In this document: in pieces, positions 35,079 through 44,661 of the stretch
Layout of the letters: each line of letters opens with the position of its first letter
How positions within the stretch are numbered: position 1 is the stretch's first letter
Source: Pseudomonadota bacterium
GTDB taxonomy: Bacteria; Myxococcota_A; Polyangia; Polyangiales; Polyangiaceae
Direction of reading: 5' to 3'
DNA: 52,234 nt
NCBI GenBank assembly: GCA_023398955.1
Contig: JAEWRL010000214.1
Location: forward strand, 1 to 52,234
Notes under the pieces: generated by a model
Database searches by the model: none
Seen by the model: only the letters and a program-made list of their open reading frames with translations
What the model was told of the DNA's origin: nothing
Program-made: the position numbers and the translations under genes

Positions 35079-35224
35079 AGCCGGGCAGAGATATCAAGCG
35101 CGAAGTGACACCGAAATGACGAAGGTTCCCAACGTTACGGAACCATTCCATTAGGTCCATAGCCCGCGGCAAGCCGGGCAATCGCGGGAACCCGCGTCAC
35201 CGTTCAAGAGCGCTGCGCACCCGC

Positions 35225-35510
35225 CCGACAACTGCCCGTCCCTCGGTCCCGGTACACGTATCTCTGGAGCGTGCGCTTACCGACCCGAATTCCGAGCTTC
35301 AGAAACTCTCCTCGAATTCGCTCTGCTCCCCACAAACGATTCTCCTTCGACATCCGCATGATCAGTGGCAGGCGGGTCTGCGGGGTTCGGTCAGCCTCCG
35401 AATTCCGTTTCCACAGCAGACGAAATCCCTCGCGGTGCCAGCGAACCACCCTGTCCGGCTTCACGAGTAGTGTCGCCTCTCGCCAGCGGTGGGAGTTTGC
35501 TCGCCGGCAG
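35225..35510 (-). mobile_element. IS remnant C: 5' part of an integrase-core transposase
   Basis: The minus strand encodes REATLLVKPDRVVRWHREGF, then RLPLIMRMSKENRLWGAERI and LGIRVGKRTLQRYVYRDRG. This is the N-terminal DNA-binding part of an integrase-type transposase. The catalytic domain is missing: the fragment stops where repeat copy 1 begins (the DUF559 tail). Upstream sequence beyond about 35510 shows no further match. Confidence 0.7.
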
Positions 35511-35732
35511 TACGAACAAGCCCCTCTCCCACGGCCTGCACTTGGGCAACTTCACCTTGCGGGAAGCAACGATGAGTTGCTGACGAAGGAGAGGGTTCTT
35601 CCAGAAGCTCCTATCTCGACCGGAAGGCGTCCTCGATGAGCCCAGAAACTGGCGGTAACGGACGCAGCGCTTCCGTCACCGTTCTCTTCAACCGAGCCAC
35701 AACTCTGCCTGCGGCAGCACGTGCTCGGACGT

Positions 35733-35870
35733 TCAGAAGGTCGACGGACACCCTCGGGCGTCGGCGTCTAGCGCTTTGCTCACGACTATCGCTCCGTCGT
35801 CTTGCATCGTGATGAACTCCCGGTCAAACGCCGCGTCGAGGCGCGGAGCGAGCTGCAGGGGAAGGCGCCA
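35733..35870 (-). pseudogene. Remnant of an HNH restriction endonuclease C-terminus
   Basis: An open minus-strand stretch too short to stand alone reads LPLQLAPRLDAAFDREFITM, then QDDGAIVVSKALDADAR, and stops at 35733. This resembles the end of HNH_2-type endonucleases, where the second half of the zinc-finger-like site (LxxxLDAAFDRG) is followed by a beta-hairpin. The catalytic part is missing. It lies directly beyond the hsdR pseudogene stop. Debris; moderate confidence. Confidence 0.45.
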
Positions 35871-35872
35871 TG

Positions 35873-38800
35873 TTACCCCCTCCCCGAACTCACGGGCCCC
35901 TCATCCCCCGACTCGCCCTTCATCTTAGCCACCAGCAAGTCGAACACCAAGTCGCTGAACTTAGCGGCGATCTGCTTGTTGCCCAGGACTTGGCCCATCA
36001 TGTTCGAGTGGCGGTCGTGGCTGGTCATGACTGCGTCGAGTAGGGCGGGGGCGAAGTCGCCGAGCATGGCTTGCTCTTTGGAGTTGCTGCGGACCTGATG
36101 CATCACGGTTTCGTTCTCGCTCAGGGTGTCGGCGCTCCAGCGGGCGAAGTGGAGCTTGTCGTCGTCGGACACGTCGGGGAACAGCTCGTTGAGTCTAGCG
36201 ATGATCTGCGAGAGGAACTCTTCCTGCTTGTCGCGGGCCTTGTGGGAGCCGAGGGCTGACGCCGGAGAGAGACCCTGCTGGCTGTCCCGGACGAGCAGGA
36301 GGTCCTGCTGCTTGAGCTTGCTCAGGCGGTAGTGGGAAAGCTCGACGGACGACAGGTTGATGGGGTCGTCCTGTGGGGTGTTTTCGCGCAGGAGCGGGTA
36401 GAGGTGCCGGGCGTAGAGGCTGAGCTTCTCGAGGTCCGTGCTGTCGTAGTCGACGAGCTGACTCATGAACTCGTAGTACCGGGTGAAGCTCCTGAGGTCC
36501 GCCTTGAAGCTCCCGAGCGCGTCGAGCTCCTTCTTCGCTTCCTTCAGCTCGCCCTCGGCGTTGGCGATGAGCACCGCGTCGCCTGTCTTCTTTGTGCGTT
36601 CGAAGATGACGCGGGCCTTCTCGGCGTCTTGCCAGGCTTCCTTGTAGCGGCTCTCCCAGCGCTCGACGGCGGGCCTGGCCACGTTCGACAGCGCCGCCGA
36701 GCTCTTGCTCTTCATGTAGAAGACCTCGGCGAAGTGGGTCACTTCGCTCATGAGGAAGATGCCCGCCGCCTTGAGCTTCTCCTCGAGTTCCCAGATGAGG
36801 GCCGGGTCGCTGACGTCGAGCAGGGTCGCGGTCTGGTAGTACTCCTGGAACGCCGCGAGGATGTCGTCAGGGTCGTTGACGAAGTCGAAGACGTAGGTCG
36901 CCTGCTTGCCGGGGGAGATGCGATTCAGCCGGGAGAGGGTTTGCACGCACTCGACGCCGCCGAGGGGCTTGTCTACGTACATGGCGCAGAGCTTGGGCTG
37001 GTCGAAGCCGGTCTGGAACTTCTGCGCGACGATCATCACGCGGTAGTCGTCGGTGTCGAACGCCTTGCGCATGTCGCGGCCCTTGAGGCCGGGTGACCCG
37101 GACCTTTTGCGCGATGTTGTAATCGTGGAGCTTCACCCAGTGGGCGAGCTTTGTCTTGGCTCGCTTGGCATCGACCTCCGCGTCGGGCTTCGTTGCCTGC
37201 TGCGCGAGCTGGTAGGCAACCTTGTAGCTCGTGTAGTTCCTGAGAACGTCGAGGATGTAGCCCTCCTCGATGGCCTGCTGCATCGAGTAGATGTGAAACG
37301 GCCGGGGCTTGTTCTGCTTCGAAGCCGGCTCGCCCGGGTCGGGGAGGCGCCCGAACAGCTCGAGCGTCTTGCTCTTCGGGGTGGCGGTGAAGGCGTAGTA
37401 GGAGAGGTTCGCGGTGGCGCGCTTGGCCTCGACGCTCGCGGCAAGCATGTCCTCGGCGCTCAGCGCGAGGTCTTCGCCGTCGTCCTCGCGGGCTTCCTTG
37501 CCCAGGACTGCCTTCATCTGGTTGGCGGTGTGGCCCGTCTGCGAGGAGTGCGCTTCGTCGGCGATGATGGCGTAGCGGCGCCCCTTGAGGCTGACGCTGT
37601 CCTCGATGGCCTGAAGGACGAAGGGGAAAGTTTGGATCGTGACGATGACGATGGGCGTGCTCGACTCGAGGGCGGCGGCGAGCTTCTCGCTCTTGCTGCC
37701 CTGACCCTCGTCGCGGTTGATCTTACCGACTACGCCGTCGTGGTGCTCGAACTGGTAGATGGTGTCTTGAAGCTGGGAGTCGAGGACCGTGCGATCGGTG
37801 ACGACGATCACCGAGTGAAAGACCTTCTCCCCCGCGTCGTCGTGGAGGGACGAGAGCTGGTGGGCCGCCCACGCGATGGAGTTGCTCTTGCCCGACCCCG
37901 CGCTGTGCTGGGCGAGGTACTTGTGGCCGGGGCCTTCGAGGCGCGTGGCGCCGAGCAGCTTCGTGACCAAGTCCCACTGGTGATAGCGCGGGAAGATGAG
38001 GGCCTCCTGCTTGGATTTGCGGCCCTCCCAGTCCTCGGTTTCCTTGATCTCGAGGTGGATGAAGCGCCCGAGGATGCCGAGCAGGCTCTCGGGGGAGAGC
38101 ACCTCCCGCCACAGGTAGTCGGTGGCGTAGCGGGTCTCGTCCTCGGGCACGTCGTTGCCCGCCGCGCCGTCTTGAGTGCCGCGGTTGAAGGGCAGAAAGC
38201 GCGTCGCGGCCCCGGCGAGCTGGGTCGTCATGTACGCCTCGTACTGACTGACGGCGAAGTGCACGAGGGCGCCCCGCTTGAAGCTCAGTAGCGGCTCGGG
38301 CTTGTTCGTCGCCGGATCCTTGGGCAGGCGCGTGGTCTTGTACTGTTTGATGGCCTCGCGGACCGCCTGCTTGAACTCGCTCTTGAGCTCGAGGGTGGCG
38401 ACGGGCAGGCCGTTGACGAAGAGCACCAGATCGAGACGCCACGCCTTGGCTTTGCTGCCGGTGGCCTCGAGGTGCTCCTTCGTGGCCCCCTGCTCGCTGC
38501 TGGCCCCCTGCTCGCTGCTGGCCCCCTGCTTGTTGCTGGAGGACGTCGTCGCCCACGGACTGTAGGTGACCTCGGGCACGACGCGCAGGAGGTTCTGCTG
38601 GTAGGCCGCGAGGGTATCGGGGTTCAGGCTGTGGTCCGGCTTGAACTGGCAGAGCTTGAAGCTGCAGGAGCGGTCCTTGAACCCGTGGCGCAGGACGCCC
38701 AGCGTCCCGTACAGGCGGAGGTGCTTGTCCGAGGCATTCGGGTCCGCTTTTTCGAGCTACGCGGTGAGGCGGTCCAGGAACGCCGTGTCGGGATCGGACG

Positions 38801-38984
38801 GGTAAAGGGCGGTGTACTTCTCCCAGACCTTCGGCTGGGTCGCCTTCACGAAGGACAGCGCATCCTCAGCGTAGAGGGCGCGGGTGCGGTCGTAGTGCGC
38901 GGCGGAACCCAGTACCCAACCGCGCTCGGTCATCTCGCGGAGGATGTCAGCCTGGAAAGCGGCTTCGGCGGCGGAGGCGGTCAT
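35873..38984 (-). pseudogene. hsdR: Type I restriction subunit HsdR, inactivated
   Basis: The gene starts at ATG 38982-38984 (MTASAAEAAFQADILREMTE). An in-frame TAG at 38757-38759 interrupts it after LDRLTA; the same frame then resumes with LEKADPNASDKHLRLYG. Motor motifs remain: SAGSGKSNSIAW (Walker A), IVVTDRTVLDSQL, IIADEAHSSQTGH (motif II) and FTATPKSKTLELFG (motif III). Near 37090 the frame jumps from AQKVRV directly to LKGRDMRKAFDTDD, losing roughly 70 codons that family members have at this point. Two independent lesions make it a pseudogene. No hsdM or hsdS lies anywhere in the window. Its start overlaps the upstream AlbA_2 gene as ATGA. Confidence 0.9.
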
Positions 38985-40912
38985 GGTTCGGCCTCGTCGC
39001 TGGAACCTGGCGCCTCCGCCGACGCCGTGTAGGCCTGACTCGGATGCGTTGGGCGGTCCGGATAGCGCGCGGCCAGCCTCCCCTCACTGACGAGTCTGGC
39101 CAGGTAGTGCACCCTCAGTGTGGACGCTGACCGGTTGGTAAGTGTCGCTAGCTCGGGGAGGGTTCGATACCTCCCCGCGCAAAGCGCAACGATCATGCTC
39201 GCGACCCGCTCACGCGGGAGTCGCGGATTCGCGCGGAGTTCCTGCACGATCTGCTCGACCCGATGCGAGCTGTGTTCGGAGCTGGCAGGCGAATGTTCGG
39301 AGCTGGCAGGCGAATGTTCGGAGCTCGAGTGTTCGGAGCTCTGCGCGAGCCCGGCCGCCGGACCATCCTCGCCGGCTAGCTCGAAGGCGAACGCCGGCCG
39401 AGTTGGCGGCGCCCCGGGGAGAACGTACACCGTACGTTTGTGCTCACCGCGACTCTCGAGCTGCTCCATTCTGACAAGGGATGCCAGGGCCAGCGTCACA
39501 TCCCGAGAGTGCGCGTCCGACATCCCGAGGAGTCGAGCGTGTGTCACTTGCCCCTCGACAAGAGCCGTCACCAGCGCCAGCTTCTTCAGCTCCGGAGCCT
39601 TCAGGAACTTCTGACCGAAGCGGCTCGTGAGCTCTTGAACGGCGTCCTCCGGAAGCAGGCTGGCCATGCGCAGGGTGAAGATCGTCTGCTCCACCGGCTC
39701 GACCCCTTCCACTAGCTCCGGGGCGCGCCAGGACTGGGCCCGCCACGCGGCTTGCACCTTGGGTAGCCCTGACCCCGCCTGCTCACCAAGGCCAACGTAC
39801 CGGAACATATCCTGCAACCGGCGATTGCGGCAATCGCTCACCCCTCCCGCCAAGGCAGTCTCGATGGGAACACGCATCGTTCCTGGATTGCGAAAGCCAA
39901 AGAGGTCGGGTCGCTTGACGACGAGCAGCGAGACGCGGCCCGAGTAGTCAGCGTGGATCAGCGCGTTGACGAGAGACTCGCGCAAGGCCTCGTGAACCGG
40001 CGTCTCCTCAACGCGCGTATCACCCTCCAGCCGGAAGGGTACCTTGAGGTCACGGAACAGACGCTGGATGACTAGCGAATAGAAGTCGAACACGTTGCCT
40101 GACCAGCTTCCGTCCGTGGTCACCCGATCGACCCAGCGCGCCTCGGTGCGAGGCTCTGCTCGCTCTTGGTAGTCGAGCATGTAGTTCGGAAACGCCTCCT
40201 TGATCGACACCAGACGCCCGAACATCAAAGCTCCAGCAGCCGTCAGTCCTTCCTTGCCGGAGGCTCGCTCACGTGCCCAGCCACCAATCGACCTCAGAAA
40301 CTCCTGGTCGTCGAGCTGGTTGAAAGGGTGTTCTGGGTTTCTCGCCTGATGCCGCTGCCGATACCGCTTGAACGACGCGGCATCGATATCCGACATGTCG
40401 AAGTGCTCTAGCAGCCGACCGTCTCGCGTGTCGTCCACCTGTTCGGCGAGCATGCGTCGCACGAGCTGCTCCGGTACTCGATAGTCCCCTTCGTGGCGCC
40501 GACGGTACGTACCTGTCAGCGGATTGCCCTTGATAAAGACCGGCTGCTGCTGCCGGAGGGCTCGCGGTACGCGCACCCGCAGAATCTTCAGAGAGTCGAC
40601 GTCCACGACCTCGACGTCCTCGTCGGACAGCAGGTTGACACTGACCTTCTGGGGGTTGTTGAGCGAGTCCCAGAGCGCTTTGCGCACGCGTTCCACGTCC
40701 GCGATGCCGACTACCTCGAGCGACCTGTCCTCCCTCTCATGAACACCCAAGAGAACAATCCCTCCTTCAGTGTTGGCGAAGGCGGAGTAGGTCTCGAAGA
40801 ACGAGCTCGGGACGTCACCCCGGCCGCTCTTCCCCTCCGCGCGCTTGGCCTCGAAGTCGCGGCCTTCCGTCTGCGCCATCAGCCACTGAGCGTTGTCCCT
40901 GGCCCGCGTCAT
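38981..40912 (-). CDS. AlbA_2/Schlafen-like ATP-binding protein (COG2865 type), 643 aa
   Basis: ATG 40910-40912 overlaps the previous stop as ATGA; a longer frame to 41089 is less likely. The N-terminal AlbA_2 domain shows EGRDFEAKRAEGKSGRGD and YSAFANTEGGIVLLGVHERE. A GHKL-type ATP-binding region follows (VHEALRESLVNALIHADYSG, then GFRNPGTMRVPIE and GLGEQAGSGLPKVQ). C-terminal winged helices end it. Residues about 545-575 hold tandem SSEHSPA-type repeats. Such proteins often sit between hsdS and hsdR in type I restriction loci, which fits the overlapping hsdR remnant here. It appears intact although its partners are lost or broken. Confidence 0.85.
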   Translation of the reverse strand: MTRARDNAQWLMAQTEGRDFEAKRAEGKSGRGDVPSSFFETYSAFANTEGGIVLLGVHEREDRSLEVVGIADVERVRKALWDSLNNPQKVSVNLLSDEDVEVVDVDSLKILRVRVPRALRQQQPVFIKGNPLTGTYRRRHEGDYRVPEQLVRRMLAEQVDDTRDGRLLEHFDMSDIDAASFKRYRQRHQARNPEHPFNQLDDQEFLRSIGGWARERASGKEGLTAAGALMFGRLVSIKEAFPNYMLDYQERAEPRTEARWVDRVTTDGSWSGNVFDFYSLVIQRLFRDLKVPFRLEGDTRVEETPVHEALRESLVNALIHADYSGRVSLLVVKRPDLFGFRNPGTMRVPIETALAGGVSDCRNRRLQDMFRYVGLGEQAGSGLPKVQAAWRAQSWRAPELVEGVEPVEQTIFTLRMASLLPEDAVQELTSRFGQKFLKAPELKKLALVTALVEGQVTHARLLGMSDAHSRDVTLALASLVRMEQLESRGEHKRTVYVLPGAPPTRPAFAFELAGEDGPAAGLAQSSEHSSSEHSPASSEHSPASSEHSSHRVEQIVQELRANPRLPRERVASMIVALCAGRYRTLPELATLTNRSASTLRVHYLARLVSEGRLAARYPDRPTHPSQAYTASAEAPGSSDEAEP

Positions 40913-41160
40913 GCTTGCTCTCCTACCACGGCCTGGTTCGAGCGTTCGGAGCTCAACGCGCCCCCAGCGGCGCATCTCCGCACCCGCTCGTAAGGCTCCA
41001 AGCGGCCCGGACCAGACCAAGGCCGCTCCGGCGCCGCCTTCTCCCAGGCCCGCTCCCGTCGCTCCCAAGACAGCGAGCGCCGCTCCCAAGACAGCGATCT
41101 CGCAAAATCGAGCAGTTCGTTGCGGGTCAGGGCCTGAAGCAGCGGCAAGTTCGGGGTCAT
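40909..41160 (-). CDS. Possible small protein upstream of the AlbA_2 gene, 83 aa
   Basis: ATG 41158-41160 gives MTPNLPLLQALTRNELLDFA, followed by a tandem duplication of SLSWERR encoded by a repeated GCTCCCAAGACAGCG block. Its stop overlaps the AlbA_2 start as ATGA, the best evidence that it is translated. It is Arg/Glu/Trp-rich and unlike any family I know. It could be the degenerate tail of a lost gene rather than a real protein. Confidence 0.38.
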   Translation of the reverse strand: MTPNLPLLQALTRNELLDFARSLSWERRSLSWERRERAWEKAAPERPWSGPGRLEPYERVRRCAAGGALSSERSNQAVVGEQA

Positions 41161-41494
41161 CGTGGGTCCGCGGGCAGTCCCGGGACCCAGCGCAGACACG
41201 ACCCGAAGCACAGCCGAGGGCACAATACCAGCGTGAGGCCCGTCACGACAACCGCGGCGACCGACCGGAAGCCTGCGATAGGACGAAGAAAGTCGGGACC
41301 CGAGGGCCGGTGACGTTCACCCCTCCGGGGGGTCCCGTTTCGCTCCCTCAGGTCTGGCCGAAACCCACACCGAAAAATCGCTGTCCCAGCTCCGCGCACC
41401 CACCACTGCGAGTTTCTCCGGCCGCTCACGTAGTGGGTTGTGTTCAGGTGGTTCGGTCGGTATTACGGGTCGCCTCGCGAGCTTGCACCGCCCC
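41161..41494. promoter_or_regulatory. Divergent intergenic region
   Basis: 334 bp separate the minus-strand hsdR-associated genes from the plus-strand three-gene cassette. It must hold the promoter of the cassette and probably one for the other side. A GC-rich inverted element, GGGACCCGAGGGCCGGTGAC facing CCTCCGGGGGGTCCC (41297-41336), could fold into a hairpin. No convincing promoter boxes found. I see no gene in it. Confidence 0.35.
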
Positions 41495-42778
41495 ATGAGC
41501 GACGCCGCAACCTACTGGTTCTCTCCCGCGCCAAGCAACGTCACTTCCTCGCGGATCTCGCTCGACTTCGAACTGCGTGCGGCCGACCTGTTCTTCCGCG
41601 AACTCGTGGTGCCCGAGCTTGGTCGCATCTGGTTCGCGCGGCAGCTCTCGTGGCCTCTGGCCGCGCTTGCGCTCCACGAGGACCTGGCGCGCCACGGCTC
41701 GAACCCGCCGAAACCCACGGCCATCTGTCACGGCATCGAGGCACTCGCGTGCAAGCTGGAGTATCTCGTCGATCCGCAGGATCCCTCGCGCCGCATCCTC
41801 GGGCGACGCGCTTTTGGTCGCGACGCCGAGCGTGAGGTGTGGTCCTTCCACCGGCTGCGCCAAGCGACGAACTACGTCCACAACACGCACCGCCAAGCCG
41901 CGACGCGCGCACTTCGAGTCGACGGTGGGCTCGGCTTTGCGAGTGGCTCGCGCTTCGATCTGCTCGAGTTGGAGCCGGTGGGGCGCGCGCTGGCCGAAGC
42001 GTTCCTCGAGCAACGCGTCGGGAAAGGCGGCACGAGCCTTCGCAAGCGACTGCTCGGATGGCTCCAAGGCGACCGCGAGATCTCGCGCCGGCCCAAGACC
42101 CTCGTGCAAGCGCTGTCGCCAGAGCACGCGACCGACGACGAGCGCGCCCTGGTCCGTTCGCGCCTGCTTGGGACGTCGACGTCTGCGAGCGAGAAGCGGC
42201 AGCGGCTGGCCCGCGCGATCGGACGCGCCAGAGACCTGCCGAGCATTGAGGATGGCATCGTCGCTCGTCTCCGCGATGCTGGTCACCGCGAGCAGGGCAA
42301 CGAAGTCGTCGCGGCGCGTGCGTTTGGCGCAGTGCTCGACCGAGCGCGTGACGCGGTCGCGAGCCTGACCCGCGCGATCGAGCCCGGGCGTGGCGGTGTG
42401 AAGCTAGCGACTTTGGCTAGTGACTCGGCGCTCAAGAGGTCGATCAAGGACCTACGGACCGCCTCGCAGAACTACGTCGAGAAGGCGAACACAGCGGGCG
42501 TCAGGGAGGCGACCAGCCGATCGTTCGCCGACGCAGTCGTCGCGGGCGACGATGCGGAAGCTATCCGAATTCTCGCGCGACGTTCTGGGGAGGTGCTTGG
42601 GCTCGCAGACGGATCCGTCACCCGCGGCCCGTTGTTCCGCGTCGTCGACGGCACCGATGAAGCGAGCGACCTCGAAGACGGCGCGGCGAGCATCGAGCCC
42701 GATCGAACGGGCCGAACGTTCCGCATCGCGAACCTCCACTCGCTCCTGCGCGACGTCGACCAGCGAGGTGCGCGATGA
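41495..42778 (+). CDS. First gene of the PLD/SNF2 cassette, unknown protein, 427 aa
   Basis: I chose ATG 41495-41497 (MSDAATYWFSPAPSNVTSSR) over an open extension from 41438 because the protein-like sequence begins here. The N-terminal half is dense with aromatic and helical segments (RAADLFFRELVVPELGRIWF, then FHRLRQATNYVHNTHRQAAT). The C-terminal half is helical and charged. No nucleotide-binding or nuclease motif is visible, and I do not recognise a family. Its TGA overlaps the ATG of the next gene (ATGA), so it belongs to the same functional unit as the PLD protein and helicase. A target-recognition, scaffold or inhibitor subunit is a guess from position only. Confidence 0.8.
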   Translation: MSDAATYWFSPAPSNVTSSRISLDFELRAADLFFRELVVPELGRIWFARQLSWPLAALALHEDLARHGSNPPKPTAICHGIEALACKLEYLVDPQDPSRRILGRRAFGRDAEREVWSFHRLRQATNYVHNTHRQAATRALRVDGGLGFASGSRFDLLELEPVGRALAEAFLEQRVGKGGTSLRKRLLGWLQGDREISRRPKTLVQALSPEHATDDERALVRSRLLGTSTSASEKRQRLARAIGRARDLPSIEDGIVARLRDAGHREQGNEVVAARAFGAVLDRARDAVASLTRAIEPGRGGVKLATLASDSALKRSIKDLRTASQNYVEKANTAGVREATSRSFADAVVAGDDAEAIRILARRSGEVLGLADGSVTRGPLFRVVDGTDEASDLEDGAASIEPDRTGRTFRIANLHSLLRDVDQRGAR

Positions 42779-44661
42779 GCGCCGAAACGCTGCTCGACAT
42801 ATTCGTGCCGCCGGAGGGCATGGTCGGGCACAGCGCCGCTCTCGTCGCCATGACCGCCGCGGAGGACTTCCTGGAGGACGCCGTGCAGCGATTCACGGGG
42901 CTCCGACCACGGCAGCGCGCGGAGCTGGGCAACGTGCTCGTGTACCTGATGCTGGATGGGCATGCGTCGTCGTCGCGGCAGGAGGTCTTTCCGCCTGGGC
43001 GCATCCCCGGTCTCCACGAGTTCCAGCCGCGCGAGGTCGAGCCCGGCTCGCTCCTGCACGCAAAGGTCGCGCTGCTGGCGTTCGCCCCGAACCGAACGGG
43101 CGCGCCGGTCCATCTCCGGCTCGCCGTGCTCACGGCCAACTACACGTACACTTCGGCGCGGCAGCAGCTCGAGCTCGTGTGGGTCGTCGATATCCCGCTC
43201 GTCGGTAGCGCCCGTATCGAGGACCGCGCCGACGTCGCGGCCGCGGGTATGTTCATCGAGGCACTCCTCGCGCGGCGCTTCCATCGCGATGAGCAGACGC
43301 TCCCGTTGCAGGAGCACAAGCTGACAGCACGGCTCGACGTGCTCCTCGCGGCGGCATCTTCGCTCGCTCCCGCGAACCGCAAGCCACGCTTCATCCACTC
43401 GCTCGACAGGCCACTGTACGACCAGATCCGGGAGCGCCTCCGCAGAGTGGTCGACAAGCCGAGGAACCTGCTGCTGTGCGGCTCGGGGTTCTACGAGGAG
43501 CCGTCCACCAAGGCGCGCAAGCCTGCCGTCTTCGGCAAGCTGGAGGACCTCGGCGTGTTCACCACGAACGTGCGCCGCGTAGCGCTAGTCGAGCCCGGCG
43601 AAGCGGGCGCCGTAGCGACGTGGGCAAAGGGTGGCGATACGGAAGGCTGGGAGGTCGTCCGCCCCTACGACGCGCTCGACCGGAACCGGCGGCTCCATGC
43701 GAAGTTCGTGTACGCGGGTTACCTCCGCGCCGGCCATGTGAGCAACGGCTGGCTCTATCTCGGGTCCGGCAACCTCTCGCGCCGCGGCATCCTCACTCAC
43801 GGCGGGATGGCCGAGGGGAACGTGGAGACCGGCGTGGTTTTGGCGGTCCCCGATCGGCTCGATGGTGAGGCGGTCGAGCGTTGCCTGTTCTGGTCGGACG
43901 AAGCCGAGACCGTTGGCGACGAGGAGTGGGCCATCGGTCAGGTGGGCGACGCGCCGGACGCGATGCCGATCCTAGAAGCACCGCCGATCCTCTCGGCAAC
44001 GACCGAAACTTCGCCATCCCGACATCTCCGCTTGCTCTGGCGCGAGGATTTCTCGGGCGCGTTCCGCGTGAGGATCTCCTGGACGGGCCGCGACTGGTTC
44101 GACGTGAAACGAGGGGACGAGGTCCCGCTGCAGAATGACGAGAGTCCGGCCGCGCTCAACGTGTCCGGCGAGAGCGACCGGAGGTGGGTCGTGCCCGTCG
44201 TGGATCCCGCGGGGCGCATTGGGTGGCAATCGCCGCGCTTCGACACCTATGCTGACGCGCTCGCTGCGCTCCTCGACTTCCCGATCCGTCCTGCCGAGGC
44301 CACCGACGACGGCGATGGCGATGGCGATGACGGCGACGGAACAAAGGGCGCGGTCACACAGGCAGCGATGGAGCAGGAGAAGTGCTACGCGCTGCATACT
44401 GCCGCTGAGCTCGTCGAGGAGGTCGCCGCGCTTCAGGCGGCGCTGCCTGAGTCGATGCTCGACGACTGGCTCGATCATCTCGATCGGATGTTCCGCGCGT
44501 CGTTCCCCGAGCCCCTCATCGCGACCTGGCGTGCGCATCGCCTCGACCTCTTCGCGCACCTTCGGGAGCCAGAGTTCCGCTCTTCGCACCTGACCGACAA
44601 GCAGCGGGCCCGTTACTTCGAGGTGCTCGACGGCGCGGCGCGCGCGTGGGGGCTGCGGTGA
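42775..44661 (+). CDS. Phospholipase D/Tdp1-like phosphodiesterase, 628 aa
   Basis: Two HxK...N catalytic half-sites are visible. The first has HAK at 95-97 (LLHAKVALLAF) with N122 in LAVLTANYTYT. The second has HAK at 308-310 (RLHAKFVYAGY) with N333 in LYLGSGNLSRRGI. Paired HxK(x)nN motifs, rather than HxKx4D, are the pattern of tyrosyl-DNA phosphodiesterase (Tdp1)-like enzymes, though nuclease-type PLD proteins in defence loci can look similar. The C-terminal 200 residues form a separate domain with a short Asp/Gly-rich linker (DDGDGDGDDGDG) at about 520. Both neighbours are joined by 4-bp overlaps. Likely role: cleavage or end-processing of foreign DNA with the helicase; not proven. Confidence 0.85.
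   Translation: MSAETLLDIFVPPEGMVGHSAALVAMTAAEDFLEDAVQRFTGLRPRQRAELGNVLVYLMLDGHASSSRQEVFPPGRIPGLHEFQPREVEPGSLLHAKVALLAFAPNRTGAPVHLRLAVLTANYTYTSARQQLELVWVVDIPLVGSARIEDRADVAAAGMFIEALLARRFHRDEQTLPLQEHKLTARLDVLLAAASSLAPANRKPRFIHSLDRPLYDQIRERLRRVVDKPRNLLLCGSGFYEEPSTKARKPAVFGKLEDLGVFTTNVRRVALVEPGEAGAVATWAKGGDTEGWEVVRPYDALDRNRRLHAKFVYAGYLRAGHVSNGWLYLGSGNLSRRGILTHGGMAEGNVETGVVLAVPDRLDGEAVERCLFWSDEAETVGDEEWAIGQVGDAPDAMPILEAPPILSATTETSPSRHLRLLWREDFSGAFRVRISWTGRDWFDVKRGDEVPLQNDESPAALNVSGESDRRWVVPVVDPAGRIGWQSPRFDTYADALAALLDFPIRPAEATDDGDGDGDDGDGTKGAVTQAAMEQEKCYALHTAAELVEEVAALQAALPESMLDDWLDHLDRMFRASFPEPLIATWRAHRLDLFAHLREPEFRSSHLTDKQRARYFEVLDGAARAWGLR

Larger units (their letters stand above)
34472..35224. 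repeat. Direct repeat, copy 1 (about 750 bp)
   Basis: This stretch matches 50866-51601 in the same orientation, about 90% identical by eye. The two copies share a perfectly identical 113-bp core (34957-35069 and 51335-51447). It contains two small minus-strand genes and, at its right end, the last few codons of a DUF559 gene (RSALER then stop) that is complete only beside copy 2. Beyond 35224 the sequence is an IS 5' fragment. It marks the left edge of a 16.4-kb repeat-bounded segment. Confidence 0.9.

Noticed and set aside
38757..38759. TAG read-through or recoding in hsdR
   Set aside because: A second lesion near 37090 already breaks the gene, so ordinary decay is the simpler explanation.
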